A stretch of 64,000 bases of DNA, from positions 1 to 64,000 of the forward strand of contig NW_020312750.1 in the NCBI RefSeq assembly GCF_002999335.1. Direction: 5' to 3'. The notes below the pieces were generated by a model that worked only from the letters and a program-made list of their open reading frames with translations, was not told the origin of the DNA and ran no database searches. The stretch comes from Cyclospora cayetanensis. Taxonomy: Eukaryota > Apicomplexa > Conoidasida > Eucoccidiorida > Eimeriidae. This document shows, piece after piece, positions 49,061 through 60,712 of this stretch. The translations under genes were made by a program, and so were the position numbers. Positions within the stretch are counted from its first letter, which is position 1. Each line of letters starts with the position of its first letter.

Positions 49061-52000
49061 GACGGCCTCTCGCCTTCTGGAGACTCAGATACCCTGCTCA
49101 GGAAAAGCTCCACAAGAACTCGTCGAAACGCTGAAGAGCAGTGCCTCCGCAAGGAAAAGAGATGCTGCTGCTGCTGCTGCTGCTTCTTCTGCTGCTTCTG
49201 CTGCTGCCGTAGGCAAAGCAGAAGCAGCAGAAGAAGCAGCAGCAGCGGGGGTTCTACAAGCCGCAGCAGACAACACAGTGGCTGCACCAGGAGTCGCCAG
49301 CGTAGCCGAAGCAACACAACAGGATTCTCTGGCTGCTGCAGGGATACAGGTGAATGCCTTTCACTTAGCAGCCCTTGCGCCTCTGCTGCCTCCCCGTGCG
49401 GAGGTTCTAACAAGCCTTGTGGAGCTGCATGTACACCTGAAGAGCTTCTTGAAGGACCAGGTGCAGCAGCAGCAGCAGCATCGGCAGAGTGCGCTTGATA
49501 GCGCAGTGCTGGCGGCGAGTGAAGTGGTATTTTTAGGCTTGGAGGCACTCAATTGCAGCAAAAACACAATCCAGAAGCCTGCAAACCACCAGCAGCAACT
49601 CGCTCAACAGCAGAAGTCGAGGCGGATGGTTCGAAGGCTTTGCAACTTCCTCGTCGAACGGCTGCAGGCACCAGTGCCCTCCACGACTGCGGCACTCTGT
49701 AAACTCCTTCTGATTCTCTTTCAACTTCTGCAGCAGCAGGAACAGCAGCAGGAGCAGGAGCAGCAGCAGCAGGAGCAGGAACAGCAGCAGCAGCAGCAGC
49801 AGCAGCAGGAACAGCAGCAGGAACAGCAGCAGGAACAGCAGCAGGAGCAGCAGCAGGAACAGCAGCAGCAACAGCAGCAGCAACAGCAGCAGGAACAGCA
49901 GCAGCAACAGCAGCAGCAACAGCAGCAGCAGGAACAGCAGCAGCAGCAGGAGCAGGAACAGCAGCAGCAACAGCAGCAGGAACAGCAGCAGCAAAGTGAA
50001 ATGCGGAGGCGGGACGCTTTTCTGTTTAAAACCAAATGTCACAGTCGTAACGCAATAGGTGTATGGGAGTCATCTTTCAGCAAGATGCAAGGGAGCAGCA
50101 GCACTTGTTGTTGCTGCTGCTGGTTCTGCATGCTTGCAGCGGTGCATGCACTGCGTATATGGGCAGAAGGGGTCTCTGCGAAAGACGCGAGTGCTGCTAC
50201 TTCAGCGCATACCCGCATGGCTGCTGCTTTGTTGCTGCGGATGCTTCGAAAGGCATGCTCTGTGCTGCTGCAACAGCCGAGGCAAGACGCAGTTTCTGCT
50301 GCAGCGTGGCGTGCATGCAGAGGTATTGGGGGGCAGCAGGGGAGACGACCAGCTCCGCGCATGCTGCTGTGGCTGCTGACAGCAGCAGCAGCTCTCACAG
50401 CAGCAGCAGCAGCGGGGGATGTCTTGCTGCTGCGGCGAGCAGCTAGCTGCTGCGTTGAGTGTCTTGTTGCGCTACAACCTTGGATCGTCTCCCTGGAGTT
50501 CCTAGCGGCAAGCCAATCCTCTGCGTCGGTTTCTGCACTGCAGTGCGCCGCTGCTGCTGCCGCTTTTGAAGGGCAGCATCATCTGGAAAACGATCTGGCG
50601 CGTTGTCTAAGGAGCAGCAGCAGCCACACGCTTTTGCTGCTGCTGCCTTTTTGCTGCTGCCCTGCTGCCTCTGTCCGACTGCAACAACGAGACCTTGAGA
50701 GGCGCTTGGGATTCTTCCCTGCACACGCGTCTTTGATTTTGCTGCACATTTCTTCCAGGCTTCTCCCGATGGTGCAACAGCAAAGGCAGAAACAGCAGGA
50801 GAAAGAGCAAGAGCAAGAGGAGAAGCAGCAAGAGCAAGAGGAGAAGAAGCAAGAGCAAGAGGAGAAGCAGCAAGAGCAAGAGGAGAAGAAGCAAGAGCAA
50901 GAGGAGAAGCAGCAAGAGCGAGAGGAGAAGAAGCAAGAGCAAGAGGAGAAGAAGCAAGAGCAAGAGGAGAAGAAGCAACAGCAACAGCACCAGCAAATGC
51001 CGAACGTCGGACGAGGAGGTCTCTGCCTGACAGATTGGCAGAAGCAGCAAAACGCAGCAGCAGGTAGCAGCAGTTGTTTCCTCCTGGCGTCTTCTGACCT
51101 CAAGAACCTTATTCTGTGCCGCGTGTTTCCAAAGTCTCTTTCCACAGCCCTTGCAGCATTCGCCTCGGCGGGAGCTGCACAGGAGGCAATTACAGCAGCG
51201 GCACCAAGCGAAAAACTGCTGACGGGCAGAGACGCTTGCAGTTTTTTTCTCTGGGATTGCAGAGCTCAGTCCACAGCACTGCGCTCTGTTTTACGCCAGC
51301 AGCAACAGCAGCAGCAACGCATGCAGCAACAGCAGCAGCAACGCATGCAGCAACAGCAACCGACTACTGGAGGTGGTGAAGCGGAAAGGCCTTCGCGCTC
51401 AGTGCGAATCTGCAGCAGCCTTCCATCGCTTGCGCCTCTGCTGAGACAGCAGAACTGGCTACAGTGGTGCGTTGCGGTGGCTTCTGGGAGAGCGACGCAG
51501 CTCGCTTACCAGTGCTACTCCCCTGAGCAGCAGCAAGAACAACAACAAAGGCAGCAGCAAATGCAGCAGCAAATGCAGCAGCAAATGCAGCAGCAGCAGA
51601 ACAACGCTGCTGGGACTGCGTTGCGGAGCGCTGCTGTTGCGACACCAGGTGCAGCGGCAAACGCAGCAGCAACGCATGCAGCAACAAATACGCGGCAGGA
51701 CAGATTCACCTTCCTGCAGGATTGGTGGCGAGAACGCTGGCTCTTGGAGAGGCGTAGCGAGGAATGGCAGCAAGAGCTGCTGTTGCTGCTTGGCCCCTCT
51801 GCGCTGCTGCTTCAAGGATGGCCATTGCATGCACTCCACGACATAGGCACCCCCTCTGAGCCTCTCCCTGCCAGCACATCCAAGCATCAGACTCTGCAAG
51901 CCGCCTTTGCTGCTGCTGCTGCTGGAGCTCAGGAGAAACCCCACACAGCAGCAACAACCGTCGCGGACGAGACGCTGCTGCAACGTCTTGCAGAGCCACT

Positions 52001-55000
52001 GCAGCTAATTCTTCTTTGGTTAAGCGCCTGGGCAGGCGCCAATCCTGTCCAGCAAATGCAGCAGCAACGCATGCAGCAGGAACAGCAGCAGCAAGTGCAG
52101 CAGCAGGAAGCAACCCCTTGGTGGTTCGTCTGCACCTGCGGCGCTATGCACAGAGGAGCAGAGACAGGAGCCTCCTCTTCATTCACAAATGCAGAGCAGC
52201 AGCATCAACAGCAGCCGCTGTTGCGTCCTGTGATCGAGTGGATTAACTCTCCTTCCGCTGCTCCGGTGCTGCCTTCCTTAGCCGCAATCTGCTGCAGCCT
52301 GTGCTGCACAGCTCATCTCATCGTTCAGCCCTCAGCAGGCAGCCACCCCTGGGAACTGGCGATAGAGAGACACCACAAGATTCTCTGCAGCCGCCTGCAC
52401 AGACTGTCTCCCCCGCTGCCGCAACAACAGCAGCAGCAGCAGAAACAACAACAAAAGCAACAACAGCAACAGCAACAGCAACAGGAACAACAGCAACAAC
52501 AAAAGCAACAGGAACAGCAACAACAGCAACAGCAACAGCAGCAACAACAACAAAAGCAACAGCAGCAACAGCAACAGCAACAACCACCAGTCGTGGAGGT
52601 TTATGGGGAAGAGGACATTGAACAGGTGCTGCAGCACAAGCCAGTTTTTTCAGTGCATGAAACTCACGCACAGCACACGGATGCAGACACATTTACAGCA
52701 GCAAGTGCAGCAGCAAATGCAGCAGCAACTGCAGCAGCAACTGCAGCAGCAAATGCATCAGCAAATGCAGCAGCAAATGCAGCATCTCAAGGTACACCTT
52801 CGAAGTCTTTGAAGAAGGCGGTGTCAGCAGCAGTAGCGGCCGTACGACAGAGCACGCCGAAGCGTCAAGCAGCGCATGCAAGAGGGGCAGCAGCAGCATC
52901 AGCAATAAAAACGTTGCATTCAGCCGCTAAGACACCAACGACACCAGCAGCCTGCAGAGGAAAACCCCTATCCTCCGCGCGAAGAAACGTCTCGCAGAAT
53001 TCCATCTGCGCTGCTGCTGCTGTGACAGCCAGCTGTCTCGTGGCGAGCAGTCCTTTCTCTGCTGCAGCGCATGCAGCAACACACGCAACAGCAGCACGAG
53101 GAGGGCAGTCCCACGCATGCCAGCGGCAGCAACTGCAGCAGCAGCGCGAGGCTCCTGCCATGGCAGACAGAGAACTCACGCAGCGCTTCAGGCAGGAAAT
53201 GCTGCAGCTTGACGGGAGTCGGCTCTCTCTGTCGCTCGAAGCCTTAGGATTGTTGCTGCTAAACGTCTTGACACCAGTCTTGCAGCCTCACTGCGGTGTC
53301 TCTGCTGCTGCGACGTCCTTGCTGCATCTTGGCTGCAACTTGCAGAGCCAGCAGCAGGATGCAACGCCACGCATTCTGCAGCAATTGGCAGCGAGCTTCC
53401 TGTGCTGCATTGTTCTGCGGCTGCAGGCAGCCACAGGGCAGTCCGGCTGCTCCTGCTTGCAGCAGCAAAACGAGCAGCCTCTGCGCAGTTCTCGCATAGA
53501 CGCGTCTGCGCCTTTGTCAGGCAACGCTGCTAGCCAGCGCTTCCGAGAGATGTTGTCGCCTTTGTGCTCCTCCTGCAGATTTTCCCCGACAGTCACACTG
53601 AAACTCAGTGGTAAAGGGAATGACACCAGCAGCAACAGCAGCATCAATACCAGCAGCAACAGCAGCATCAATACCAGCAGCAACAGCAGCAGCCTTGTCG
53701 AAATACAGCGACCGTTATGGTCTACAGGGTGTGAGCCAATGACTCTGTATCTTCACTCCGCACTTCTACAGCTGCCTATCGAGGGTCTTAAGGTGCTGCG
53801 GCAACAAACTCTCTGCCGGGGAGTTCATCCTGCGATCACTGCTGCACTACTGCAGGGGCATGCAGAGCGCATGCAGCAGCAGCAGCAGCAAGAGGACCAG
53901 CAGCAGGAGCACGCTGAGAGGCAGCAGCAGCAGCAACAGCAAGTTCAAGAGGGGGACTGCCCCAGGAACGTCCTCCATGCACTGACTGTGACTCCCCCCC
54001 CCCCAACCGCGTGTCTCGCTACAACAGCTTCTGCTGCCAATGGTGCAACTCCCTCGCCCTCTGCTGCATTACCCCTTTCAGGTCTGACGGTACATACGGC
54101 AGCGCCTTCTGTGCGCTGCCGCGAAGCAGCTTCTGGCACGCCTCCAGCGGCGTCTGCTATCCTGCAGCGCAACGTGAAGGCTGCAGCAGCAGCGTCTGCT
54201 GCAGCAGCTGCGGCAGCGAGTGCCAGAACTGCTGCCTGCTGCAGCACGAGACAGCAGCAGAAGCAGCAGCAGCACGCGCAGAGGGCCTCTCTTATGGACT
54301 TCAAGATACACCTACTTGACCCCCCCAGCGCACTCAGCGACTGCAGCCGACACAACGGATACAGCAAACTCAACAAGCCCTTCACCATCCACCCACTGCT
54401 GTACAGGGAAGTCCTCCTAAGGTGGAAAGGCGCTGCTACCAACCGCGAAGCGAGCAGCAAAAGCAACGAATCGGCAGTCGTGGGAGGCATCGGCGTGTGT
54501 GTCAATCCTTCTGGAGAACTACAGCGGACTGCGCGCTGCTGCGAATCCTTTCTCAACTGGAATTCCTTTTGCTGGAGAGGAGCTGTCAACCAGCCACCAC
54601 GAGGTCTCCCTTCATTCCACACTTGCTAATCAATTCTTTTGGGAAGCTGCTGTTATTGGGTATTTGCGTGTCTACTATGTCTGGGGGTGTCTGTATGTGT
54701 GTTTTTGTCTATGTTGGTGTGCGTGTCTGTGTGTTTGTGTGTGTGTTTTTGTCTGTGTGTTTGTGTGTGTGCTTTTGTCTATGTTGGTGTGTGTGTGTCT
54801 ATCTCGGTATATATATATATATATGTGTGTGTGTGTTTGTGTGTGTGTCTCTATGTCGGTACATATATATATATGTGTGTGTTTGTGCCTATGTGTGTGT
54901 GTGTGTGTGTATTTGAGTTCCTGTGTCTGTGTCTGTGTGTGTATGTGTCTGTGTGTCTGTGCCTGAATTTGTATGTGGTTGCACTGTCTGTTGCAATGCA

Positions 55001-56002
55001 CGCGAGGCTGCGATTTCTTACAGGTATCGCAGGATGGTGTTGTTTGTTGTGCTGGCCTTGTGCATGCACGAGATTTGCTGCATGCTCTGTCAGTTGATCC
55101 TCCTGCTCCTACCGCGAACGCTTGGCTCTTGTTGCTGCTGGTCTTGCAGACATGGAGTGGATAAACTTGCTGCTTAGCGCCGAGATCGTCTTGTACTGTG
55201 GGCATCAGGGCGGGGAGCAGTTTACAGATATGGCTTTGCTGCAGCGCTGTCTGCTACTTCCCGAGGATGCAGCTAAAGCAGCAGCGGCAGCTGCTGCTTT
55301 AGCTGCATCAGGGCAGCCACCCCAGTCTAGGCCTGCTGCTAGAGCCGCTGCACTCCTTTGCGGCTGCAGCAGCGTGCAGCTCCGCAGCAGCATCAGCGGG
55401 GGAGAACCCTTCGGGACTGTTCTCGACTATCTGAGTGCTGGCTGGTAAGGCTGCCGTTTCTGACACGACTGCTGCTGCTGCTTCTGCTTCTGCTGCTGGC
55501 TCATCGGCAGCCTATGCTTTGCGCCAGCAGCAAGTTGGCATTTTGCAGTTTTTCCGAATGCAATTGGATGATGTGTCCAGCTGCTCAGCGAACCAGTAAC
55601 CGCATCACTACAGCTGCAGCAGCAGCTACCGTGCCTCCAGAGATCTTGTTATCCTGCTGTCTGCGTATACTTTGTTGTTGCGGCTGCAGCCCGATGGTGA
55701 GTGGCAACCTGTGGGCAGTGACTGACGGGGAGCAGGATGCTCTCATTCGCGCACTGCTCTTCAAGTGGACGCAGCCGCATGCCTCGCCTCTGACTGTCCG
55801 TCCATGTTGCTCTTGTCGCTCCTCCTACTGCACCGACACGGGCTGCTGCAGCTCTTGCGGTAGGTCTGTCAGCATCCGCAGCAGGCTAGGGAGCTGCGAT
55901 GGCGGCTTGTCTCTTCTTAGGGCACTCACAGAGGCTAGAGGAGCTTCGCGCTTGCGGTGCTGCACAGGCGATGCGCTCGTGGCGTATGGACTTCCGCTGT
56001 AG
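40196..56002 (+). CDS. Giant repeat-rich protein of unknown function
   Basis: Six exons (40196-41467, 41671-41780, 42002-46204, 46520-54603, 55150-55444, 55549-56002) join in phase to 14,418 nt, about 4,805 residues. The start is an ATG preceded by other in-frame options; the last two exons are the least certain. The protein alternates Leu-rich helical blocks (for example [60 protein letters not shown]) with long Gln, Ala, Ser and Gln/Glu tracts. Several tracts are exact tandem repeats at the DNA level: 36-nt units at 44104-44345, 9-nt at 45096-45216, 15-nt at 45857-45990, and Gln/Glu blocks at 49725-49995 and 50770-50990. No signal peptide, membrane segment or known domain was recognised. 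The Leu-rich blocks between disordered linkers suggest a helical-repeat scaffold, which is inference. Conservation of the Leu-rich blocks would decide whether this is one gene. Confidence 0.7.
44104..44345 (+). repeat. 36-nt exonic minisatellite coding [12 protein letters not shown]
   Basis: About six and a half copies of a 12-residue unit within exon 3 of the giant gene, differing only by few substitutions (His/Tyr, Ala/Glu, Gln/Arg). The antisense strand is also open and reads a 12-residue Leu/Ala/Asp/Pro repeat. Confidence 0.95.
45096..45216 (+). repeat. 9-nt exonic repeat coding Asn-Cys-Ser
   Basis: About 13 copies of AACTGCAGC, two with AAGTGTAGC, giving a run of Asn-Cys-Ser and Lys-Cys-Ser tripeptides in the giant protein. 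Such a cysteine-dense run is unusual beside the more common Gln and Ala tracts. Confidence 0.95.
45857..45990 (+). repeat. 15-nt exonic repeat coding AAADA
   Basis: About nine copies of GCAGCAGCAGATGCA or its GCGGCAGCAGATGCA variant, giving Ala-Ala-Ala-Asp-Ala repeats in exon 3 of the giant gene. Confidence 0.95.
46399..46480 (+). repeat. 15-nt repeat in an intron of the giant gene
   Basis: Five copies of CTGCACATGATGACG, the last ending CTGCACACGATGCG. By the chosen splice sites it lies in the intron 46205-46519. One frame is open across it and codes Leu-His-Met-Met-Thr repeats, but using that frame would not connect with the long downstream frame. Confidence 0.9.
49725..49995 (+). repeat. 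Long CAG/GAG tract coding poly-Gln/Glu
   Basis: Roughly 270 bases of CAGCAG with interspersed CAGGAA and CAGGAG codons. This is the longest Gln/Glu run of the giant protein. A second, more regular block of GAGCAAGAGGAGAAG units follows at 50770-50990 and a CAA/CAG block at 52419-52583. Confidence 0.95.
54672..54966. repeat. TG-rich microsatellite in an intron of the giant gene
   Basis: TGTGTGTTTGTCTATG-type units with two ATATATATAT blocks, in the intron between exons 4 and 5 (54604-55149). Confidence 0.93.
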
Positions 56003-59000
56003 TCAGATCCACATGCATGCAAAGTTGTGCAGGCCCCTAGACTTGAGCACTTACCAGATTCCAAAGAAATACATCTTAGGTGACTAGTAAGCCAGGAAAC
56101 AACTAGCATTCCCAGAACACCTGACTCCGCATGCAGTGAGTGGGTAATCGTCCTGCACCCCTGAGGACGGGATACACTTGCTCCCGGTTTGTGGTAAAGG
56201 TGCGCATGCACGTATTTATGCTCCTGAAACGCTGGCCTCCTGTTCACGTTAAAGCTACGAGGCACCTCTTGTGCAAGCCAAAGGCCTGAACCGCCCCCAA
56301 TACCCTTACTTAGCAACAGCCAACTGACCTAAGCTGTCTGTTGCTGCACACAAAGGAACCTTCTGTCTGTCACACTTCTATTCTTGTCACTGATCCCCCA
56401 AAATTCCTTCCACACACCGCAACGGCGCTTAGCACAGCGCCGCAGACGCAAAGGCACTTCCAGGCTGCCTCTAAACGACGGCACATATATCCCCGTGGAC
56501 GGCAGAGCTTTTTGCAGCGTGATGAACTACCAAATTCTAGGCCTTTTAAACCACTGCCTCCAGAGCCAATCCCCTACATGCAGACGCTTATTCGTATTGG
56601 TGGGACGTTTCTTTCGCACGTTTGCTTATGCCATCGTGCTGGATGGGGAAGGGGTCAGGGAAGCGGGGGATAGGCTGTGAGCGTCCCTGCTCTGTGTAGC
56701 CTTGCCCACGGAAATCCCCGTCTCTCCCACATGGGGTCGCCCGTTGCGGCATAGCTTTCAACGGTAGAGACCTTTTAGTGTGCTTAGCGCTTCAGCAATA
56801 GGAACAGTCAGACTCCAGTACTGTTTAAAGAGATCTCAGGCCTCATCGGGAAATGTACTTTTCTACGGCGGCAGGGCGTTTCACAACTCGCCCATGCTGG
56901 TGCATTCCGTAAGGGCCGCAGCTCCTGAGGACGATTGAGAATGCTTCTTCGAGGCTTTCATAGAGAGACGCTTTAAGCCTCAAACTCAAGGCATAACTAA
57001 AAATTTCTTGGATGTCTCCTCTCAGCCAAAGGAGCTTCCTACCCCTTCTCCTGGGCCTTCAATATAGGATCTCTCGGCAGGGAGACACTTAGCCCTATGC
57101 ACATTAGTAATTTAATGAAAACCCCTTGATGGCTGTGTTATTTTAGCGCCTTCTTAGTTCCTTACCCGCAGCCATTGGGTTGCCTATATGGCGGGTTACA
57201 TACCCGCTAGGACTTGCGTTCCTGCACCTTCGACGCGTCCCAAGTATTTGCAGTTAGCTGCCTGTAGCATCTAGCGCAGATGCGTACAATCTTGTATCTC
57301 ATTGCATCGAGCTAACACTACTCCGCAGTAAACATGATCCACGGCCATGTGTGTATGTATGTATGTGCGCGTTAGTTGCTAGGTTCTTGTGCCTGTGAAG
57401 GCTCGTTGACCTTAGAGGGAGCAGCAACACACACCTTGTCTGCACGTCTCTCCTCATAATCAAGACTTAAGGGGCGGGCCAGAGGAAGGATCGAAGAGTT
57501 TGAAAGAAACCCAATAACATCCTATTAGATGTGCATTGAGTCAGAAGTTTAGTTTCTCTGTGGAGAATTTGAATGGAGCGATAATTCAGGAATGAGTGGG
57601 GGAAACTGCTAACCTGCACGGGCATTTATGCACCTTTTCAATGCTCCGAGCAGGCATGCAGACCCGCTTGCGCATGGCACCCTAATGCGCAGAGGCAGGC
57701 ATACAGCTCTGGTTTTCATGGTAATGTGATGAGGAACATTACTCCGGTCGTAGCATACACGAAAATTCTACTCCTGCCAAGTATTATTGAATACTTCTAA
57801 ACTAGCTGTATGAGGTTTGCAATAGGAAGTGCCAAAGTGTGGCATGGTCCTCTACAGCTGGGTTGCTTCGCTTGCGCATTTGAGTTTCGACCGATGACGA
57901 GCTTGGATTCGGTCAAGTGTAGGGTGTCTGAAGCGCACTCTCACGCGGGCGCTAATGCCTCTGATAGCAGCACAGGCAAACACCAAATACCATTAGCACT
58001 AATCAAAGGCAGAGGTGTAGCTTTGGCCCCAGGGGTTGTCTCCAGTGCTTCAGGCTCCGATGGCCATCTCCTTGCCCGTTGAAGCCTCCAGCCAATATTA
58101 CACTGCGTGCTAAGCTGTCACAAGGGTCTTTTAATAAATTCTTATCTGTTTATGCACATATATCTCCATTTGCAATAATTAAGTCGCTGCGCACACCAGG
58201 GGGGCCCTCGCGGGGGCCCCCAAATGCTGAGATATAAATATGCACTCGAGCGTGTGAATTTGAAAACTCTTTCACCTAGATGTGGCCGGCTCATAAAATC
58301 TAGTAACAATTGGGACAAGTAGGGACTAAAGCAAAAAGGCCCGGGGTGACTGAATGGGCACGCACCAACACACCAACCCCACCCCTGGTCGCGGTGTCTG
58401 CACAACAGCAGCAAATTGCTGCACTCTAAATACTCGCATTTTCTTTGAATTTACGTTTTATTTGAAGTCCCATGGACACCTTGCTCCTCCCTGCGCTCAG
58501 TTTGCTGTCGCTGCTGGGCTGCCACTGCAAAACTGCGCCAACACAGCGGCGGCCTGCGGGAGCAGCAGCACCAGGAAAGGATACTGCGTACTCTCGACAC
58601 ACCCTGTAGCCGACATCCTAGCAAGTAGCAGCAAGAGCAGCAGCCTTACTGGGAGAAGAGGCAGTGAGCCTGTTTCAGGGAGCCCAGCGGCTGCGGTATT
58701 CTTGACAGCGGCTGCCGATAGTACCACGTGGCGAACGCAGCAAGAGGCGGCCTTCCCCGACGCGGAGTGCTCTTGCAACTGTACCCTACGTTCGAATTTC
58801 CAAAGCAGAAACAACAGCAGCACTGCCGCGCGGCAACGAGGTCCCTAGCAGTAGCCGCCTTGCCCCCTTCCCCCTCTCAAGAGTCTGTTCGAAGAGGCCC
58901 CCCGTATCACTGCCGTGTCTCCCTCCCCCTGAGATGCCTGGCAGCGATTTAAGATAAAGCACAGCAGGAGCCGCAGTGTTACCCTAACAACGCAGCCTCG

Positions 59001-59014
59001 CCCCCTCTTCCGCC
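56003..59014. other. Repeat-poor intergenic stretch
   Basis: Three kilobases between the giant gene and the ESCRT-III gene. The left part is unique sequence with only short frames. It has GC-rich inverted blocks at about 58198-58222. A plus-strand frame at 58354-58848 is open for 164 codons but is low-complexity and starts upstream of any clear signal; I do not call it a gene. Confidence 0.55.
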
Positions 59015-60712
59015 ATGCTGCGCGCCTTAAGCCTCCTTAGGAGGAGGGAACCTGCGGGGGGTTCTGAGAATGTCAATAGCAACAACAGTAACAGCAGCAA
59101 CAACAGCAGCTCCACCTTCGAGGATGCCATCAAAGGCAGCAGAGAGGCCATCTGCACTCTGGATAAACGCCACGCGCACATCCTCAGGAGGGCGCAGGTG
59201 AGGCCTCCCCTCCAAACCCTTGAGTGCAATGGTTGTTGCAGCCTTCCTGCGAAGCGGCAGGTGATCGCGGAGCAATGCTCTTTCCGCATACAAAGAGTAG
59301 TCTATGGTGTTCGTTCTCAGGCACAAAGCGAGGCAGCTCGTGCCTGCGTCGCATGCTCGGATCGCAATGGCGCCATGTTGGCTCTGCAGCGGCGAAGGCT
59401 GCTGCTACGCGATCTGCAGCAGCTTGCTGCTGCACGCTTAACATTAGAGCGACAGCTGCTGCAGCTAGAAGCAACGCAGGCTCAGAAGGTTGCGGTCTCT
59501 GCTATGGCTGCTGCAGCCTACGCCCATAAGGAGCTCAGCAAGCAACTGTTCGTCTGCCGTTGGTGCCTCCGTTGCCGTTCCCTCTGCACGAAACTGGCAG
59601 CTACTGCTGCCTGTGCTGCTGCCGCAGCAAAGCTAAGCACGAACGAAAGGAGGTGCTCTCCTGGCTATGCTGCTGCTGCTGCAGGAATAGCAACACGGTG
59701 GAACGTCTGCTGGACGAACTCACGGAGCAGCAAGAAGCGCAGCAGGAGCTCGTGGATGCTCTGCATCAAAATGCTACACCTGCTGAAGAAGAGGCAAGCC
59801 CAATAGAAATGCAGAAAAAGATTGAAGACTTTTGTCTTGAGCGTGGCGTGTGTAAATGTGGAGCCAGCGGGGCCCCAGGGGGCCCCTCCTGCTGCTGCTG
59901 TATGAACTGTGCTTGTGTGTCACTGCTGCAATTGCAGCAGCAGCTGCTGCTCCTGCTCCTGCTGCGTCTTCGCTTTGTGCCGTCCCCTGTACTGCTAGTT
60001 GCACGCACTGTATGTATGGCTAACTGCGCTGCTGCAGGTTGAGCTGCTGCGAGAACTCGACGAATTAGAAGCTCTCGAAGTCGAGAGACAGCTCATCATG
60101 CCGCCGAGCGCGACTGCGCTCAAGGTGCAGCAGGCGCAGCTCACACAGCAGGAAGAGGAGCTGTTGCAACTGCAGCAGCAATTGCAGCTGCAGCAGCAGC
60201 AGCAACAACTTGAGGAACCTTTCCCTCTTTACCCCTTAGGAAAGCAGGCTTCCTCAGTACGACAACAGCAGCAGCAGCCGCCACAACAAGCCGTAGCTAT
60301 CGGATTGCCTTCTCGCCCCCCAGGGATGCTCTTGGAGCAGCTGCAGCAGCAGCATTTGCAGCAGCAGCAGCATTTGCAGTGCCCTTTCTTGAAGAAACTG
60401 CCGCCGCTTCAGCAACCGCAGCATTGCCAAGAGCAGCTGCAGCAGCCGGAGCGACGGACCAACGCGCTGCTGCAGGAGGATGGAATTTTCGGTAAGCAGC
60501 AATGGTGAGGGGGCAGCAGCGTCAAGAGCAGCTGCACGTGTAAGAGTAACCCCTCTGTGGCGCATGAAGTGCCATGGAGCCTGCTTTGTACAGTTGCGTG
60601 TGTGTGGTGACTAACTGTCTTGCAGCAGTCCCCCCCAGGCAATCCACGGGAGTTTATTCGCAGCTGCAGTCTGATCAGCAACAGCAGCAGTGGAGCGATG
60701 AAGATCGGCTAG
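59015..60712 (+). CDS. Snf7/CHMP4-type ESCRT-III subunit with a Gln-rich tail
   Basis: ESCRT-III Snf7 proteins polymerise on membranes to drive budding and scission. Exons: 59015-59197, 59321-59547, 59685-59847, 60038-60491, 60626-60712, perhaps followed by a last exon near 60843. Exon 1 has a basic start and FEDAIKGSREAICTLDKRHA, the first core helix. Exon 2 has AQSEAARACVACSDRNGAML and LQRRRLLLRDLQQLAAARLT, matching the Snf7 helix pair (normally around KKxGNKRxAL...LKRKK). Exon 3 gives VERLLDELTEQQEAQQELVD, the conserved helix 4-5 region, and exon 4 starts VELLRELDELEALE, the acidic helix usual near the C-terminus. The remainder is about 140 residues of Gln/Leu/Pro-rich sequence not found in typical family members of about 220 residues. 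Intron 1 (59198-59320) is 123 bases, a multiple of three, without a stop. The donors of exons 2 and 3 and the 3' end are tentative. Confidence 0.82.

Noticed and set aside
48354..52905. Many long minus-strand open frames of poly-Leu, poly-Cys or Val/Ala opposite the giant gene
   Set aside because: They are the antisense reading of CAG and CAA runs. They have no independent start context, no splice logic and no non-repeat content.
43000..54600. Tandem repeats considered as a CRISPR array
   Set aside because: Units are contiguous triplet-multiple coding repeats without unique spacers, and the genome is eukaryotic.
58354..58848. 164-codon plus-strand frame before the Snf7-type gene
   Set aside because: Low-complexity Ser/Ala/Thr content with no conserved motif. 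It could be upstream untranslated sequence; evidence is too weak to call a gene.
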